Origin: Gammaproteobacteria bacterium RIFCSPLOWO2_12_47_11
GTDB lineage: Bacteria; Pseudomonadota; Gammaproteobacteria; Eutrophobiales; Eutrophobiaceae
DNA length: 41,442 nt
NCBI GenBank assembly: GCA_001801885.1
Contig: MGYU01000108.1
Span: 1 to 41,442, forward strand
Direction: 5' to 3'
Numbering within the stretch: the stretch's first letter is position 1; each line of letters opens with the position of its first letter. The translations under genes were made by a program, and so were the position numbers. The notes below the pieces were generated by a model. That model searched no databases. It was not told where the DNA came from and worked only from the letters and a program-made list of their open reading frames with translations. This document shows, in pieces, positions 1-8,376 of the stretch.

Positions 1-466
1 TTAGATCTCCTGTAATTACAGTGTTTTCTGAACAAATCCATTGTAACACTTCAGGTGATTTAAGCCTTTTTAATATCCGTTACTGGGACAGCAGTGGATT
101 GGGGTGATTAAATTCCCTCTGTCTTCTCGAAAATTTGTTCCATGCATTTTCTCGGTCGCTGTTCCAGACGCGACTCTACCTCCTATATCCATATAGTCGT
201 ACCACCTACGTCCATGTAGGCATCCGTGTTTCTGTTTACTGACTGTTGTTTATTTGATATAGACATCGATTCAGAAATTGCAACTGGTACAAGGTTTTAT
301 TGAATTAATTTGTACTGGAAACACTGGTTATACGGTCCAAAGAGGTTCTAAACTGTTAATTATTCGAGGATCCTGATGAGTATGGCCTGGATTTTCATCT
401 ATAATGGGAACAGGTATTCTGATTACATTATTAATAAAATTTCAAATCATTCATTGATTTTTAGCC
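1..466. other. Non-coding left edge with repeat material
   Basis: No convincing reading frame is seen. The stretch holds the structured repeat copy at about 125–222 and AT-rich sequence leading to the first gene. No strong ribosome binding site or clear sigma-70 promoter was found before 467. Confidence 0.5.
125..222 (-). repeat. Structured repeat module, copy M1
   Basis: Read on the minus strand this copy has hairpin CCTAC/GTAGG (205–209 with 216–220, loop ATGGAC), linker GGTACGACT (195–203), hairpin CTAT/ATAG (183–186 with 193–196, loop ATGGAT), linker GAGGTAGA (175–182), hairpin GTCGC/GCGAC (155–159 with 170–174, 10-nt loop) and CGAG (151–154). It matches the copy at 28104–28175 in order, linkers and spacing, but the stems differ by compensatory changes. 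The flank GGAACAAATTTTCGAG (minus, about 127–142) also resembles the sequence at 32.63 kb. Confidence 0.8.
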
Positions 467-1684
467 ATGATTACAAAATATATATTGTCTTTATTTTCCT
501 TGTTTGTGTTTTCTATCAACACCTTTGCAGGGGAAACAGGCCAAATTCAAACTGACCTCTCGGAAATAAAAGCAGCAGAGCGTCAACAAATTATTAATGA
601 ATTATCATATCGCCTGGATACGAAGGAATCCTGTGATTTGATTAAGCGATGGTCTGATAGTGGTTCAGGTGCTGATCGGGATGGCAATTTTTATATCCCG
701 GCTGTTGAAAATAATGTCTATATCATCGGTGGATTTGGGGCTCAATCCAGGAATAAATCCAACTGTGTTACCACCGTGAGTATTCCTGCAAACAACCCGG
801 CGGACGCACCGGCTTTATTGGTAACCCCGATTGACTGGAAAATAATATGGAACGATGAAGGGAGTGGAGCAGACAAGGATGGTTCGATGTGGGAAGCCAT
901 CCCACCGGACAGCAACAAGTACCGCTGTTTAGGTACTGTCCCACAAGCCAAGTACAAAAAACCGGATGTACCCAATTATCGTTGTGTCCATAACAGTCTG
1001 ACTGAAAAAATTGTGAGCAATGGGATGATCTGGTCGGACATTGGTAGCAATACGGCCAGGAAAGTTACCATGTTGAAGTTGCCAAATACCAATTCTTTTA
1101 TCGCCGTACCGGACAGGGTGTCAAAAATAGAGACCTATGATCTCAAGGCAGATCCTGTTGTCAGGCCCGATCCCAAACGGGTTGACGAAATACTGGCCAG
1201 CAGAATGGCAAAAATTGAGGAAGACCTGAAGGCCGGTGTGCAAGAGCAATTGGCACAAAAACAGCAAGCGGCAGCTGCAGAGAAGAAACGCCTGGCGGAG
1301 GAGGCCGAGAATAAACGGTTAGCCGAGGAAGCTGAACAGAAACGACTGGCCGAAGAGGCCGGGAAAAAACGTCTGGCTGAAGCTGCCAAACAGAAGCCAG
1401 TGACTGAAGAGTCCGGTAAGAAACCTATAGCCGAAGTTTCAGAAAAGGCGCCATTGGCCGAGCAGGCAGAACCGGTGGTTGCTGTTGCCAAGGAACCCCG
1501 GAAAACTGAAGCGGTAACAGCAAATGAAAATGCAGCAACTGAAGCAGATAGTAAACAATCCAGCGGTCTGAACAGTATCTATGTTTTCCTTTTCAAAGTA
1601 TTTGGCACGGCTTTTGTCGCTGTTTTGTTTATGGGTTTTATTATTTATAAATTGATGTCGAAAAAAAATAAAACAGCAGGTTAA
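467..1684 (+). CDS. Vps62-like exported protein with coiled coil and C-terminal membrane anchor
   Basis: The 405-residue product starts with a hydrophobic signal peptide ending near 'NTFAG'. Two tandem segments follow: 'WSDSGSGADRDGNFY' (around residue 62) and 'WNDEGSGADKDGSMWEAIPP' (around 125), then a CVHNSL-type block. The W-x-D-x-GSGAxxDGxxW pattern is typical of the Vps62/DUF946 family. Residues about 245–330 are a charged coiled coil with repeats of KRLAEEAE type. A single transmembrane helix near residues 370–395 is followed by a lysine-rich tail. Inference: an envelope protein anchored at its C-terminus, with the Vps62-like part outside the cytoplasm. The coil resembles TolA by composition only. 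Function unknown. The ATG has no strong Shine–Dalgarno. Confidence 0.8.
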   Translation: MITKYILSLFSLFVFSINTFAGETGQIQTDLSEIKAAERQQIINELSYRLDTKESCDLIKRWSDSGSGADRDGNFYIPAVENNVYIIGGFGAQSRNKSNCVTTVSIPANNPADAPALLVTPIDWKIIWNDEGSGADKDGSMWEAIPPDSNKYRCLGTVPQAKYKKPDVPNYRCVHNSLTEKIVSNGMIWSDIGSNTARKVTMLKLPNTNSFIAVPDRVSKIETYDLKADPVVRPDPKRVDEILASRMAKIEEDLKAGVQEQLAQKQQAAAAEKKRLAEEAENKRLAEEAEQKRLAEEAGKKRLAEAAKQKPVTEESGKKPIAEVSEKAPLAEQAEPVVAVAKEPRKTEAVTANENAATEADSKQSSGLNSIYVFLFKVFGTAFVAVLFMGFIIYKLMSKKNKTAG

Positions 1685-1749
1685 GTAAAGTTTCATGGGG
1701 CCGGAGTACTTGAAATGATTTGTCATTCCTTCCTCCATATATTGCGTTG

Positions 1750-2136
1750 TTAATCAGACTTTACATTTTCATAGGCTTCGCGCAGGAGTTGCCTGAAATG
1801 TTCCGATTGGCTGACGAGGCCATCAGCGGAACCCGAGGTAAGTTTCATTATGGTTGCCAGTTCGGCCAGCCATTCATCACCAAACATTTCAAGATCGGCC
1901 ATTCGTTCCAGGTGAGGATAGTTGACCTCGACTGTAACGATAATCTGGGGGATGCGCGCTGTTTCATTGCTATTCCAAAGCTGGGTCAGATGATAAGCAG
2001 AGCGCAGTACCCTGGTCTGTTGCTCTGGTGATATTGCCCGTGTCATGACCAGATTGAATACCTGCGGGTCATATCCCGCTGGTAATGGGATAAATTCGTT
2101 GTTACGCCTGAAAAGTTTTTTGATGTTGTTAAACAT
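1750..2136 (-). CDS. Hypothetical protein, 128 aa
   Basis: A soluble 128-residue protein with no signal peptide or membrane segment; the N-terminus is basic (NNIKKLFRRNN). I do not recognise the family. It follows two other small minus-strand genes (2530–2787 and 2188–2502) at short distance and is probably the last gene of that operon. Its start is an ATG without an obvious Shine–Dalgarno. Normal amino-acid composition and the operon position support a real gene. Confidence 0.65.
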   Translation of the reverse strand: MFNNIKKLFRRNNEFIPLPAGYDPQVFNLVMTRAISPEQQTRVLRSAYHLTQLWNSNETARIPQIIVTVEVNYPHLERMADLEMFGDEWLAELATIMKLTSGSADGLVSQSEHFRQLLREAYENVKSD

Positions 2137-2187
2137 ACGAATAGTTTCATCCGTTTGTCTGTGTTTTAAACGTCAATATTTAAACTG

Positions 2188-2502
2188 TTAACTGTTTACA
2201 TAGAAGTCATTACGCAACCAGGAATAGCAGGTCAATATGGCAGCAACAGCGATGGATACAATCAATAATAATCCAACACTTGCGATTTTGCTCCAGCCCA
2301 GGAAATGATACGTACTATAAGCACAGACAGCTGCGATTAATCCCCCTACGACAAGACCTGCCCAGATAATGCGCTTGCTCTGCCGCCCGGCATGTAAATG
2401 ATAGGTACAGTAAGGACATTCAACGTCTGCCACTGACAATCCGGGGGAGAATAATAAGCACCGGAATGGCAGCCTGTTTCCACACTTGCAACATATGATC
2501 AA
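2188..2502 (-). CDS. Small zinc-ribbon membrane protein
   Basis: The 104-residue product begins with a CxxC pair (CCKCG, residues 4–8) and a second CPYC pair near residue 30, a likely four-cysteine zinc ribbon. Two hydrophobic helices follow (about 46–64 and 72–92). It has a TTG start: GAGGAA lies 6–7 nt upstream of the TTG and there is no ATG nearby in frame. It sits between two other small minus-strand genes. Probably a membrane protein with a cytosolic zinc-binding head; function unknown. Confidence 0.65.
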   Translation of the reverse strand: MIICCKCGNRLPFRCLLFSPGLSVADVECPYCTYHLHAGRQSKRIIWAGLVVGGLIAAVCAYSTYHFLGWSKIASVGLLLIVSIAVAAILTCYSWLRNDFYVNS

Positions 2503-2529
2503 TGGATATTCCTCAACTTTCCATGTTTT

Positions 2530-2787
2530 CTATTTTTCATCTTCTTTGATTACTTCGCCTTCAATGATGTTTCCTTGCTGTTTATCCCGGTCACCGGATT
2601 TGTTCTCTTTCTTCAAATTAGCCAGCAGGACAGCGAGTAGGCCGAGGATGATTTCATCGATCATCGGGATCATGTCCGGTATCACGAGATCGAGCAGGAA
2701 GAGTGCAAGGATCAGCAGGAACAGTTCCTTGAACCTCAGGCCGTTGGCGAAAGCCATGAATATTGTGATGAAGGATTGGGGTTTCAT
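2530..2787 (-). CDS. Small membrane protein, DUF6116-like
   Basis: An 85-residue protein with a hydrophobic core: LRFKELFLLILALFLLDL, then IPDMIPMIDEIILGLLAVLLA, then a charged C-terminal tail. The layout of two helices around a conserved 'DLVIPD-IP-iDEiilGLLa' segment resembles small DUF6116-type proteins of gammaproteobacteria; this is from memory and unverified. It is the first gene of a three-gene minus-strand set and is divergent from the bactofilin gene. Function unknown. Confidence 0.65.
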   Translation of the reverse strand: MKPQSFITIFMAFANGLRFKELFLLILALFLLDLVIPDMIPMIDEIILGLLAVLLANLKKENKSGDRDKQQGNIIEGEVIKEDEK

Positions 2788-3036
2788 TATCTTTTAACCA
2801 TGATCCTGGGCTGGTCCGGTATCAAAAATTCTCCGGTTATTTTAATCCTTACATATTATATGTCGATTATCAGACCTTTCTTTTCTAAAACAACCTGTTA
2901 TCGGGAGATTTGAAACAGATTGGCAAGAGTAACAATGAAAGAATTTTAGGGAAGCATTTTTGAAAAATAACTATAATCAAAATCAAGGGTTGTCCGGTAA
3001 AAAGACATAAATATTCAGATGAAAAGAGGCTCTTCA

Positions 3037-3435
3037 ATGACTGAGAACAGCAAGCGCCGTGTTCGCGACAAGAACGCCAATAACCCTAGTATCATTGCTT
3101 ATGCTTCGGTTTTTCAGGGCAATCTCAAAAGTTCTGCCCCGGTTGTTGTGACAGGTATCTTTGAGGGCAATAGTCAGATTGAAAATATATTGACGATAGA
3201 GGAGTCAGGCACATGGATAGGCAATATTCACGCGCTGTGCGTTATCGTCAATGGCAAGGTCAAGGGCGATATTGTGACAGATGATAAACTGGAAGTGGGT
3301 CCGACCGGCCAGATACACGGAAACGTGACTGCGGGCTCCCTGGCCATTGCCAGCGGTGCAGTTATTGAGGGCGATATGCACATGACTGAACATGATGAGC
3401 CGATTCTCTTTGAAGAAAAGCGCTCGGCCGCTTAA
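3037..3435 (+). CDS. Bactofilin (polymer-forming cytoskeletal protein)
   Basis: About 132 residues with the bactofilin (DUF583) fold signature: short hydrophobic repeats forming a beta-helix (SAPVVVTGIFEGNSQIENI, VNGKVKGDIVTDDKLEVG, GQIHGNVTAGSLAIASGAVI, EGDMHM) between disordered charged ends. Family members polymerise without nucleotide and scaffold envelope or cell-shape functions. An in-frame ATG exists at 3019, but AAGAGG at 3024–3029 is 7 nt before the ATG at 3037, so the latter is preferred. The gene is alone on its strand; an inverted repeat follows at 3484–3506. Confidence 0.9.
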   Translation: MTENSKRRVRDKNANNPSIIAYASVFQGNLKSSAPVVVTGIFEGNSQIENILTIEESGTWIGNIHALCVIVNGKVKGDIVTDDKLEVGPTGQIHGNVTAGSLAIASGAVIEGDMHMTEHDEPILFEEKRSAA

Positions 3436-3483
3436 GCCAGGGATTTTGCAATCGGATTGAGTCGGCTTTACACAGCTTGCTTT

Positions 3484-3506
3484 TTCTGGTTTCATTGAAA
3501 CCGGAA
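3484..3506 (+). terminator. Inverted repeat after bactofilin gene
   Basis: TTCTGGTTTCA/TGAAACCGGAA form an 11-bp stem (one G-T pair) around a single base, or a shorter stem with a 5-nt loop. It lies between the bactofilin stop and hemE. The downstream run is only moderately T-rich, so termination is plausible but not certain. Confidence 0.4.
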
Positions 3507-3550
3507 TTCCTGTATTGTTTCTATAATAAAATCAACAAGATAAACTCATT

Positions 3551-4624
3551 ATGCCTTCCAGTTTAAAAAATGACCGCTTGCTTCGTGCCCTGTTACGGCA
3601 ACCCGTCGATGCCACTCCAATCTGGATCATGCGCCAGGCCGGACGCTATCTCCCTGAATACCGGAAATTACGCGAGCTGGCCGGTGATTTCATGACTTTG
3701 TGCAAGACACCTGATCTGGCCTGCCAGGTCACATTGCAACCGGTTGAACGGTTTCCACTGGATGCGGCGATACTGTTTTCAGACATCCTGACTATACCCG
3801 ATGCAATGGGTCTGGGACTTTCCATTATCGAATCAAAAGGCCCGATGTTTGAATACCCGGTCAGATCTGCACAGCAGATCAAAAAACTGGGTATCCCGGA
3901 TCCGGAAACCGATTTGCGTTATGTGATGGATGCTGTGCGCCTGATAAGAAAAGAACTGGATGGCCGGGTGCCGTTGATTGGTTTTTCCGGCAGTCCATGG
4001 ACACTGGCGACCTATATGGTGGAAGGGCAATCCAGCAAGAATTTTTCCGTTATTAAAGAATTACTCTACGATCAGCCGCAGGTATTGCATGAGTTACTGG
4101 AAAAACTTGCGCAATCAGTCGCACTTTATCTGAATGCACAAATTGCCGCCGGTGCACAGACAGTGATGATCTTCGATACCTGGGGTGGGGTACTGACGCA
4201 GCCGGCCTATCAGGAATTTTCATTGACCTATATGCAGAAAATTGTTGGGCAACTGCAGCGAGAGATGAATGGACAACGTATTCCGGTAATTTTATTCAGC
4301 AAAGGTATTGGTGATATGGTTATAAAAATTGCGGAGACCGGATGCGACGCAATCGGTCTGGACTGGATGCAGGATATCGCGCAGGTACGCAGCAAGGTTG
4401 GTGACAAGGTAGCATTACAGGGAAATCTTGATCCTGCTGTGCTGTATGCTTCTCCCGAAGTTATAAAAAAAGAAGTAGGTAAGATTCTTGAAAGTTACGG
4501 CAAAGGCAGTGGGCACGTTTTTAATCTGGGTCACGGGATACACCCGGAAATTGATCCGGAACATGTAGCCGTTCTGGTGGACGCCGTGCATGAATTCAGC
4601 AAACCTTACCATCGTGAATCGTGA
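3551..4624 (+). CDS. hemE: Uroporphyrinogen decarboxylase
   Basis: The 357-residue length is normal for HemE. The N-terminal signature '[16 protein letters not shown]' (about residues 22–38), the '[16 protein letters not shown]' block (about 147) and the C-terminal '[16 protein letters not shown]' are diagnostic. The enzyme removes four carboxyl groups from uroporphyrinogen III to give coproporphyrinogen III in cytosolic heme synthesis. Arg, Asp (in [12 protein letters not shown]) and His residues of the active site are present. A TATAAT-like -10 lies about 25 bp upstream (near 3521). The gene is followed within 20 bp by the DUF368 gene. Confidence 0.98.
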   Translation: MPSSLKNDRLLRALLRQPVDATPIWIMRQAGRYLPEYRKLRELAGDFMTLCKTPDLACQVTLQPVERFPLDAAILFSDILTIPDAMGLGLSIIESKGPMFEYPVRSAQQIKKLGIPDPETDLRYVMDAVRLIRKELDGRVPLIGFSGSPWTLATYMVEGQSSKNFSVIKELLYDQPQVLHELLEKLAQSVALYLNAQIAAGAQTVMIFDTWGGVLTQPAYQEFSLTYMQKIVGQLQREMNGQRIPVILFSKGIGDMVIKIAETGCDAIGLDWMQDIAQVRSKVGDKVALQGNLDPAVLYASPEVIKKEVGKILESYGKGSGHVFNLGHGIHPEIDPEHVAVLVDAVHEFSKPYHRES

Positions 4625-4641
4625 TTGGTGACTGGTAATTG

Positions 4642-5556
4642 GTGAACAAAAACCTGAAAGAAAAAGCGTTGTTTGTAGCAAAGGGATTCTGCATGGGGAC
4701 TGCAGATGTCGTTCCCGGCGTGAGTGGTGGCACGATGGCATTAATTCTCGGGATCTATACCCGTCTTATCAATGCCATTAAATCCTTTGATTTGATCTGG
4801 TTAAAAGGTATAGCAAGGTTTGACAAGAAAGTTATTTCCGGCAGACCGGACTTTGCCTTGCTTGTTCCACTGGTGATCGGCATTTTCATCGCGTTGATGT
4901 TTTTCACACGTGTCATTTCATTACCAGAATTATTAAACACCTATCCCGAACCTGTTTATTCCCTCTTTTTTGGTTTGATTGCAGGGTCTGTTTTTATTCT
5001 CCTTGGTCATATTGAAAAAATTGCTGTAAAGGATTTTTTATATCTGTTTACAGGAATTGTTTTCGGGATGATTGTTTTCAATCTGGTTCCGGTAAACACA
5101 CCGGAGGAAAGCTGGTTTATTTTTCTCAGCGGTGCCCTGGCCATTTGTGCAATGATCCTGCCGGGCATATCAGGTTCTTTCATCCTGCTTATCCTGAAAA
5201 AATACGACTATATTTTTAATGCCATCGGGTATTTTGATTTTACAGTACTGATACCGTTCGTGTTCGGTATCATCACCGGTCTGGCCTTGTTTGCACGATT
5301 TCTCTCCTGGATGCTCAGAAATTTTTACCGGGCAACCATTATGGTCATAAATGGATTGTTAATTGCTTCACTCTGGGTGATATGGCCGTATCAGGTACGC
5401 ACTTATGAAATCATCCGCGACAAGAAATACCTGATCGGTTCCACGCCTTCCTTCCCCACGGAGCTGACCACGGATGTTGTTGTCGCATTGCTGCTGACAC
5501 TGACAGGCATCGCAGTCGTGATAATTATCAATAATTTGGCGAAAAAGATTTCCTGA
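4642..5556 (+). CDS. DUF368 membrane protein (PopT-type undecaprenyl-phosphate translocase family)
   Basis: About 304 residues, eight or more hydrophobic helices. The repeated family motifs 'GTADVVPGVSGGTMALILG' (near residue 20) and 'MILPGISGSFILLIL' (near 178) identify DUF368. Members in Vibrio and Staphylococcus (PopT) are described as flippases recycling undecaprenyl phosphate across the inner membrane; that function is transferred by family. An in-frame TAA at 4636–4638 forces the start to TTG 4639, GTG 4642 or later; GTG is preferred by the N-terminal length. The gap from hemE contains a small repetitive ATTGGTGA/ACTGGTAATTGGTGA stretch and no strong Shine–Dalgarno. Confidence 0.88.
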   Translation: MNKNLKEKALFVAKGFCMGTADVVPGVSGGTMALILGIYTRLINAIKSFDLIWLKGIARFDKKVISGRPDFALLVPLVIGIFIALMFFTRVISLPELLNTYPEPVYSLFFGLIAGSVFILLGHIEKIAVKDFLYLFTGIVFGMIVFNLVPVNTPEESWFIFLSGALAICAMILPGISGSFILLILKKYDYIFNAIGYFDFTVLIPFVFGIITGLALFARFLSWMLRNFYRATIMVINGLLIASLWVIWPYQVRTYEIIRDKKYLIGSTPSFPTELTTDVVVALLLTLTGIAVVIIINNLAKKIS

Positions 5557-5631
5557 AGTCAGGCATAAACCCAATCCCTGATCTACACTTCAAATAGTCC
5601 TTAACAAAATTAAATAAAAGCGCACATTGAC

Positions 5632-5703
5632 GTCTTGCTGGCGTATGCCAGCATCCAGTAATAAATGTTTCATTGACTGGATACTGGCATACGCCAGTAT
5701 GAC
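5632..5703. repeat. REP-like inverted repeat, copy 1
   Basis: The left arm GTCTTGCTGGCGTATGCCAG runs into CATCCAGT and is mirrored by ACTGGATACTGGCATACGCC running into AGTATGAC, separated by about 17 nt. Each arm is itself a small palindrome (CTGGCGTATGCCAG). Related arms occur at 8241–8361 and 41387 onward. It fills the gap between the DUF368 gene and the antiporter; the rest of this 231-bp gap shows only AT-rich sequence. Confidence 0.8.
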
Positions 5704-5787
5704 GAATTAATTAATCTCAAAGCTGTTTGAAGTAATAAAATGATTTTGAGATAAGATTAAAAATCCTTCGGGGAGAGGGGAAATACG

Positions 5788-8208
5788 ATGCCATTATCTG
5801 AAGTCGTATTGATCGTCATGGGCTTGTTGACCATCGCCATGCTGGTGGCTGGGTTTTGCCGCAACCTGCCTGTTCCCTATACAGTATTCCTGGTGATTTT
5901 GGGTTTGTTCCTCGGCTGGATGGCCCGGGCTTATCCGGAGATGCAGGGTCTACTCGAATTCCAGTTGACGCCTGAACTGGTGTTGTTTCTCTTTCTTCCC
6001 GCACTGATATTTGAGTCTGCATTTAATCTGAATGCACGGCAATTGGTAAAAGATATTGCGCCTGTGCTGACGCTGGCAATCCCGGCGCTGTTAATTTCAA
6101 CTGCGTTAATCGGGACAGGTTTGTGGTTAATACTGGATATCAATCTGGGTTTGGCACTATTGTTCGGCGCGCTGATTTCGTCGACAGATCCTGTGGCTGT
6201 GATTGCATTGTTCAAGGAACTCGGTGCACCGGAACGACTGACCATCCTGGTTGAAGGCGAATCATTGCTGAATGATGCCACAGCCATCGTGGTATTTAAT
6301 ATCATCCTCGGCCTGGTCATCAGTGGTGCCTTTGCGTGGACCGATGCCGGTCTTGCCGTATTCACATTTATCAAGGTATTCATCGGCGGCATCCTGGTTG
6401 GTGCGCTTATTGGGTTTGTTATCAGCGAGTTATTGCATCGTTTGTTTACCGGACAGAGCGCTTTCATGATCATGTCGATTGTGGTGGCTTATTCAAGTTT
6501 TGTGATTGCAGAACATTTGTTGCATGTGTCAGGTGTGATGGCTGTAGTGGCTTCTGCCATTACTCTGGGTGTTTTATGGGTGTCGAGAATTTCGCAGGCG
6601 GCAACGCATGTCGTCCGGGAAACCTGGGAAGTGATTGCACTGGTAAGTAATTCATTATTATTTCTACTGGTGGGTCTGTCGGTGGATTTGACCGGATTGC
6701 TGGCACGTGTTGATATCATCACCGTTGCCATTATTCTGGTTCTGTTGTCACGTGCGGCAACGATTTACAGTCTTGTGCCTGCCACAGTAAAACTGTTTTC
6801 CCTGCCACAAATCAGTATGGGTGAGCGTCATATCATGTGGTGGGGTGGTTTGAAGGGTGGGCTTGCAATTGCTATCGTACTCTACGTGCCCGCGGATTTG
6901 CCAGGCCGGGACCTGTTACTGAACCTGACCCTGGGCACGGTATTATTTTCGCTGTTGATCAACGCACCGACTATCAGACCACTGATTAAAAAACTCGGCA
7001 TCGACAGGCTTACCGATGAAGAAATGTCAGAACTCAAGCAGGGCCTGCAGGAAGCCGGGGACAAAGCTTCCGAAATACTGAAACTGTTTTACAGTAACGG
7101 TCTGATATCACGTGGAACGGAGCAGCTTATACGCAGGAAAACGGGAAAAGTTTTTGCCACAGATACGCCGGCCATAGCAAAAGAGCAGGGGATCAGACAT
7201 TTGTACATTACCGCCCTGCGTACCGAGTTTAATCAACTGAAGTATTTACATGAGATCGGTTTATTGCAGCACTATACTTATCTTGACATCCGCAATAATC
7301 TGCAACGTGACCGGGAAAGAATTCTGGCCGGAGAAGGGCCGGGGCAATCCACGGACAGCAGATCATCCAGTCTGTTTTCGCGTTTGGAGAATACCTTGCT
7401 TAAACGAATGAGAGAACACGACTGGGCTGCATGGCTGCTGGCGCGTTATCAAAATGTGCGTCTATCACAAAACCTGGAACGCAATATTGCCGGTGTCATG
7501 ATTTGTGCAGAAGTGCTGACTATACTGGACAAACATTTCGAGATAGATAGTGAAGAACGTAAGCAGGTCGCAGCTATTTACCGGGACAGGCTGGCACGAC
7601 GCAAAGCCAGGTTGAGCAGGATTGCAGAAGATTTTCCTGAATTTTATTCCCGTTTCGAAACATATTTGTTTACCCGTGTGGCATTGGCTGCTGCCGAACA
7701 CTATGCCGGTGAAGAACATCATGAAGGTGCTATCGGTGCCAAGGCTCATGTTCACATTGAACGTGCGATTCATAAAGCCATGTCTGGTTTACCGCCTATC
7801 ACCAATCCTGCTCCCCGGTTGGCGGCAAGTGACCTGCTTGGGACCATACCATTGTTGCAGGGTTTGAGTGAGAGTCTTTTAAATCTACTGGCGAACCTTG
7901 CCAAACCGGTAACATTTTTACAGGGCGATGTGATTATCGGAGAAGGTGAACATGGCGATGCGTTATATATCATCACGCACGGTGTAGTGTCGGTATTACG
8001 AAATGGAAACCTGGTGGCCGAACTCAGGGATGGGGATTTTTTTGGTGAAATGGCATTGCTCGGTGATCAGGTGCGGACTGCAACCGTGAAGGCAAAAATA
8101 TCTTCTACATTATTAAGACTGAGACGGCGTGATGTGATGAAGTTTGCAGATAATGAGCCGGAACTGAAAAGCCGGCTGGAGGATGCAGGACGTAACAGGC
8201 AGGCATGA
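5788..8208 (+). CDS. Na+/H+ antiporter (CPA1/NhaP type) with C-terminal cyclic-nucleotide-binding domain
   Basis: An 806-residue protein. The first ~400 residues are 11–13 transmembrane helices with CPA1 signatures 'LFLPALIFESAF' (about 70), 'SSTDPVAVIALFKELGAPER' (about 131) and 'EGESLLNDATAIVVF' (about 155), where the ND pair is the expected cation site. Residues ~410–670 are a helical cytosolic linker. Residues ~680–795 form a Crp-like cNMP fold ('GEHGDALYIITHGVVSV', 'LRDGDFFGEMALLGD', 'RTATV'). Proton-driven sodium export gated by a cyclic nucleotide is inferred. GAGGGG lies upstream of the ATG. A true Crp is encoded in the same window at 38951. Confidence 0.93.
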   Translation: MPLSEVVLIVMGLLTIAMLVAGFCRNLPVPYTVFLVILGLFLGWMARAYPEMQGLLEFQLTPELVLFLFLPALIFESAFNLNARQLVKDIAPVLTLAIPALLISTALIGTGLWLILDINLGLALLFGALISSTDPVAVIALFKELGAPERLTILVEGESLLNDATAIVVFNIILGLVISGAFAWTDAGLAVFTFIKVFIGGILVGALIGFVISELLHRLFTGQSAFMIMSIVVAYSSFVIAEHLLHVSGVMAVVASAITLGVLWVSRISQAATHVVRETWEVIALVSNSLLFLLVGLSVDLTGLLARVDIITVAIILVLLSRAATIYSLVPATVKLFSLPQISMGERHIMWWGGLKGGLAIAIVLYVPADLPGRDLLLNLTLGTVLFSLLINAPTIRPLIKKLGIDRLTDEEMSELKQGLQEAGDKASEILKLFYSNGLISRGTEQLIRRKTGKVFATDTPAIAKEQGIRHLYITALRTEFNQLKYLHEIGLLQHYTYLDIRNNLQRDRERILAGEGPGQSTDSRSSSLFSRLENTLLKRMREHDWAAWLLARYQNVRLSQNLERNIAGVMICAEVLTILDKHFEIDSEERKQVAAIYRDRLARRKARLSRIAEDFPEFYSRFETYLFTRVALAAAEHYAGEEHHEGAIGAKAHVHIERAIHKAMSGLPPITNPAPRLAASDLLGTIPLLQGLSESLLNLLANLAKPVTFLQGDVIIGEGEHGDALYIITHGVVSVLRNGNLVAELRDGDFFGEMALLGDQVRTATVKAKISSTLLRLRRRDVMKFADNEPELKSRLEDAGRNRQA

Positions 8209-8240
8209 TTTTTTCAAGTTACAATAAATAAAACCAATTT

Positions 8241-8361
8241 GTCATTCTGGCGAATGCCCCCATCCTGCCTTCCCCCTTGCAGGAGGTAGAACAACGCCGG
8301 GAGCAGTTGTCGAGGATGGGGGGTAGATTATTTACTGGATGCTGGCATATGCTGGCATGAC
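8241..8361. repeat. REP-like element with nested structured module (M2)
   Basis: It begins GTCATTCTGGCGAATGCC and ends CTGGATGCTGGCATATGC then TGGCATGAC, the arm type seen at 5632–5703. Between the arms are an outer stem CCCCCATCC/GGATGGGGG (8257–8265 with 8314–8322), hairpin CCTGC/GCAGG (8264–8268 with 8279–8283), linker GAGGTAGA (8283–8290), hairpin ACAAC/GTTGT (8291–8295 with 8306–8310, loop GCCGGGAGCA) and CGAG. The last parts match the modules at 28.1 kb and 0.15 kb with compensating stem changes. It lies between convergent genes. Confidence 0.8.
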
Positions 8362-8376
8362 GTCAATATGTAGACA

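Noticed and set aside
467-1684. TolA or TonB assignment for the first gene
   Set aside because: Only the charged coil resembles TolA; the anchor is C-terminal and the N-terminal domains are Vps62-like.
4625-4650. ATTGGTGACTGGTAATTGGTGA short tandem words between hemE and the DUF368 gene
   Set aside because: Too short and local to interpret; it only matters because a TAA in it limits the possible start codons.
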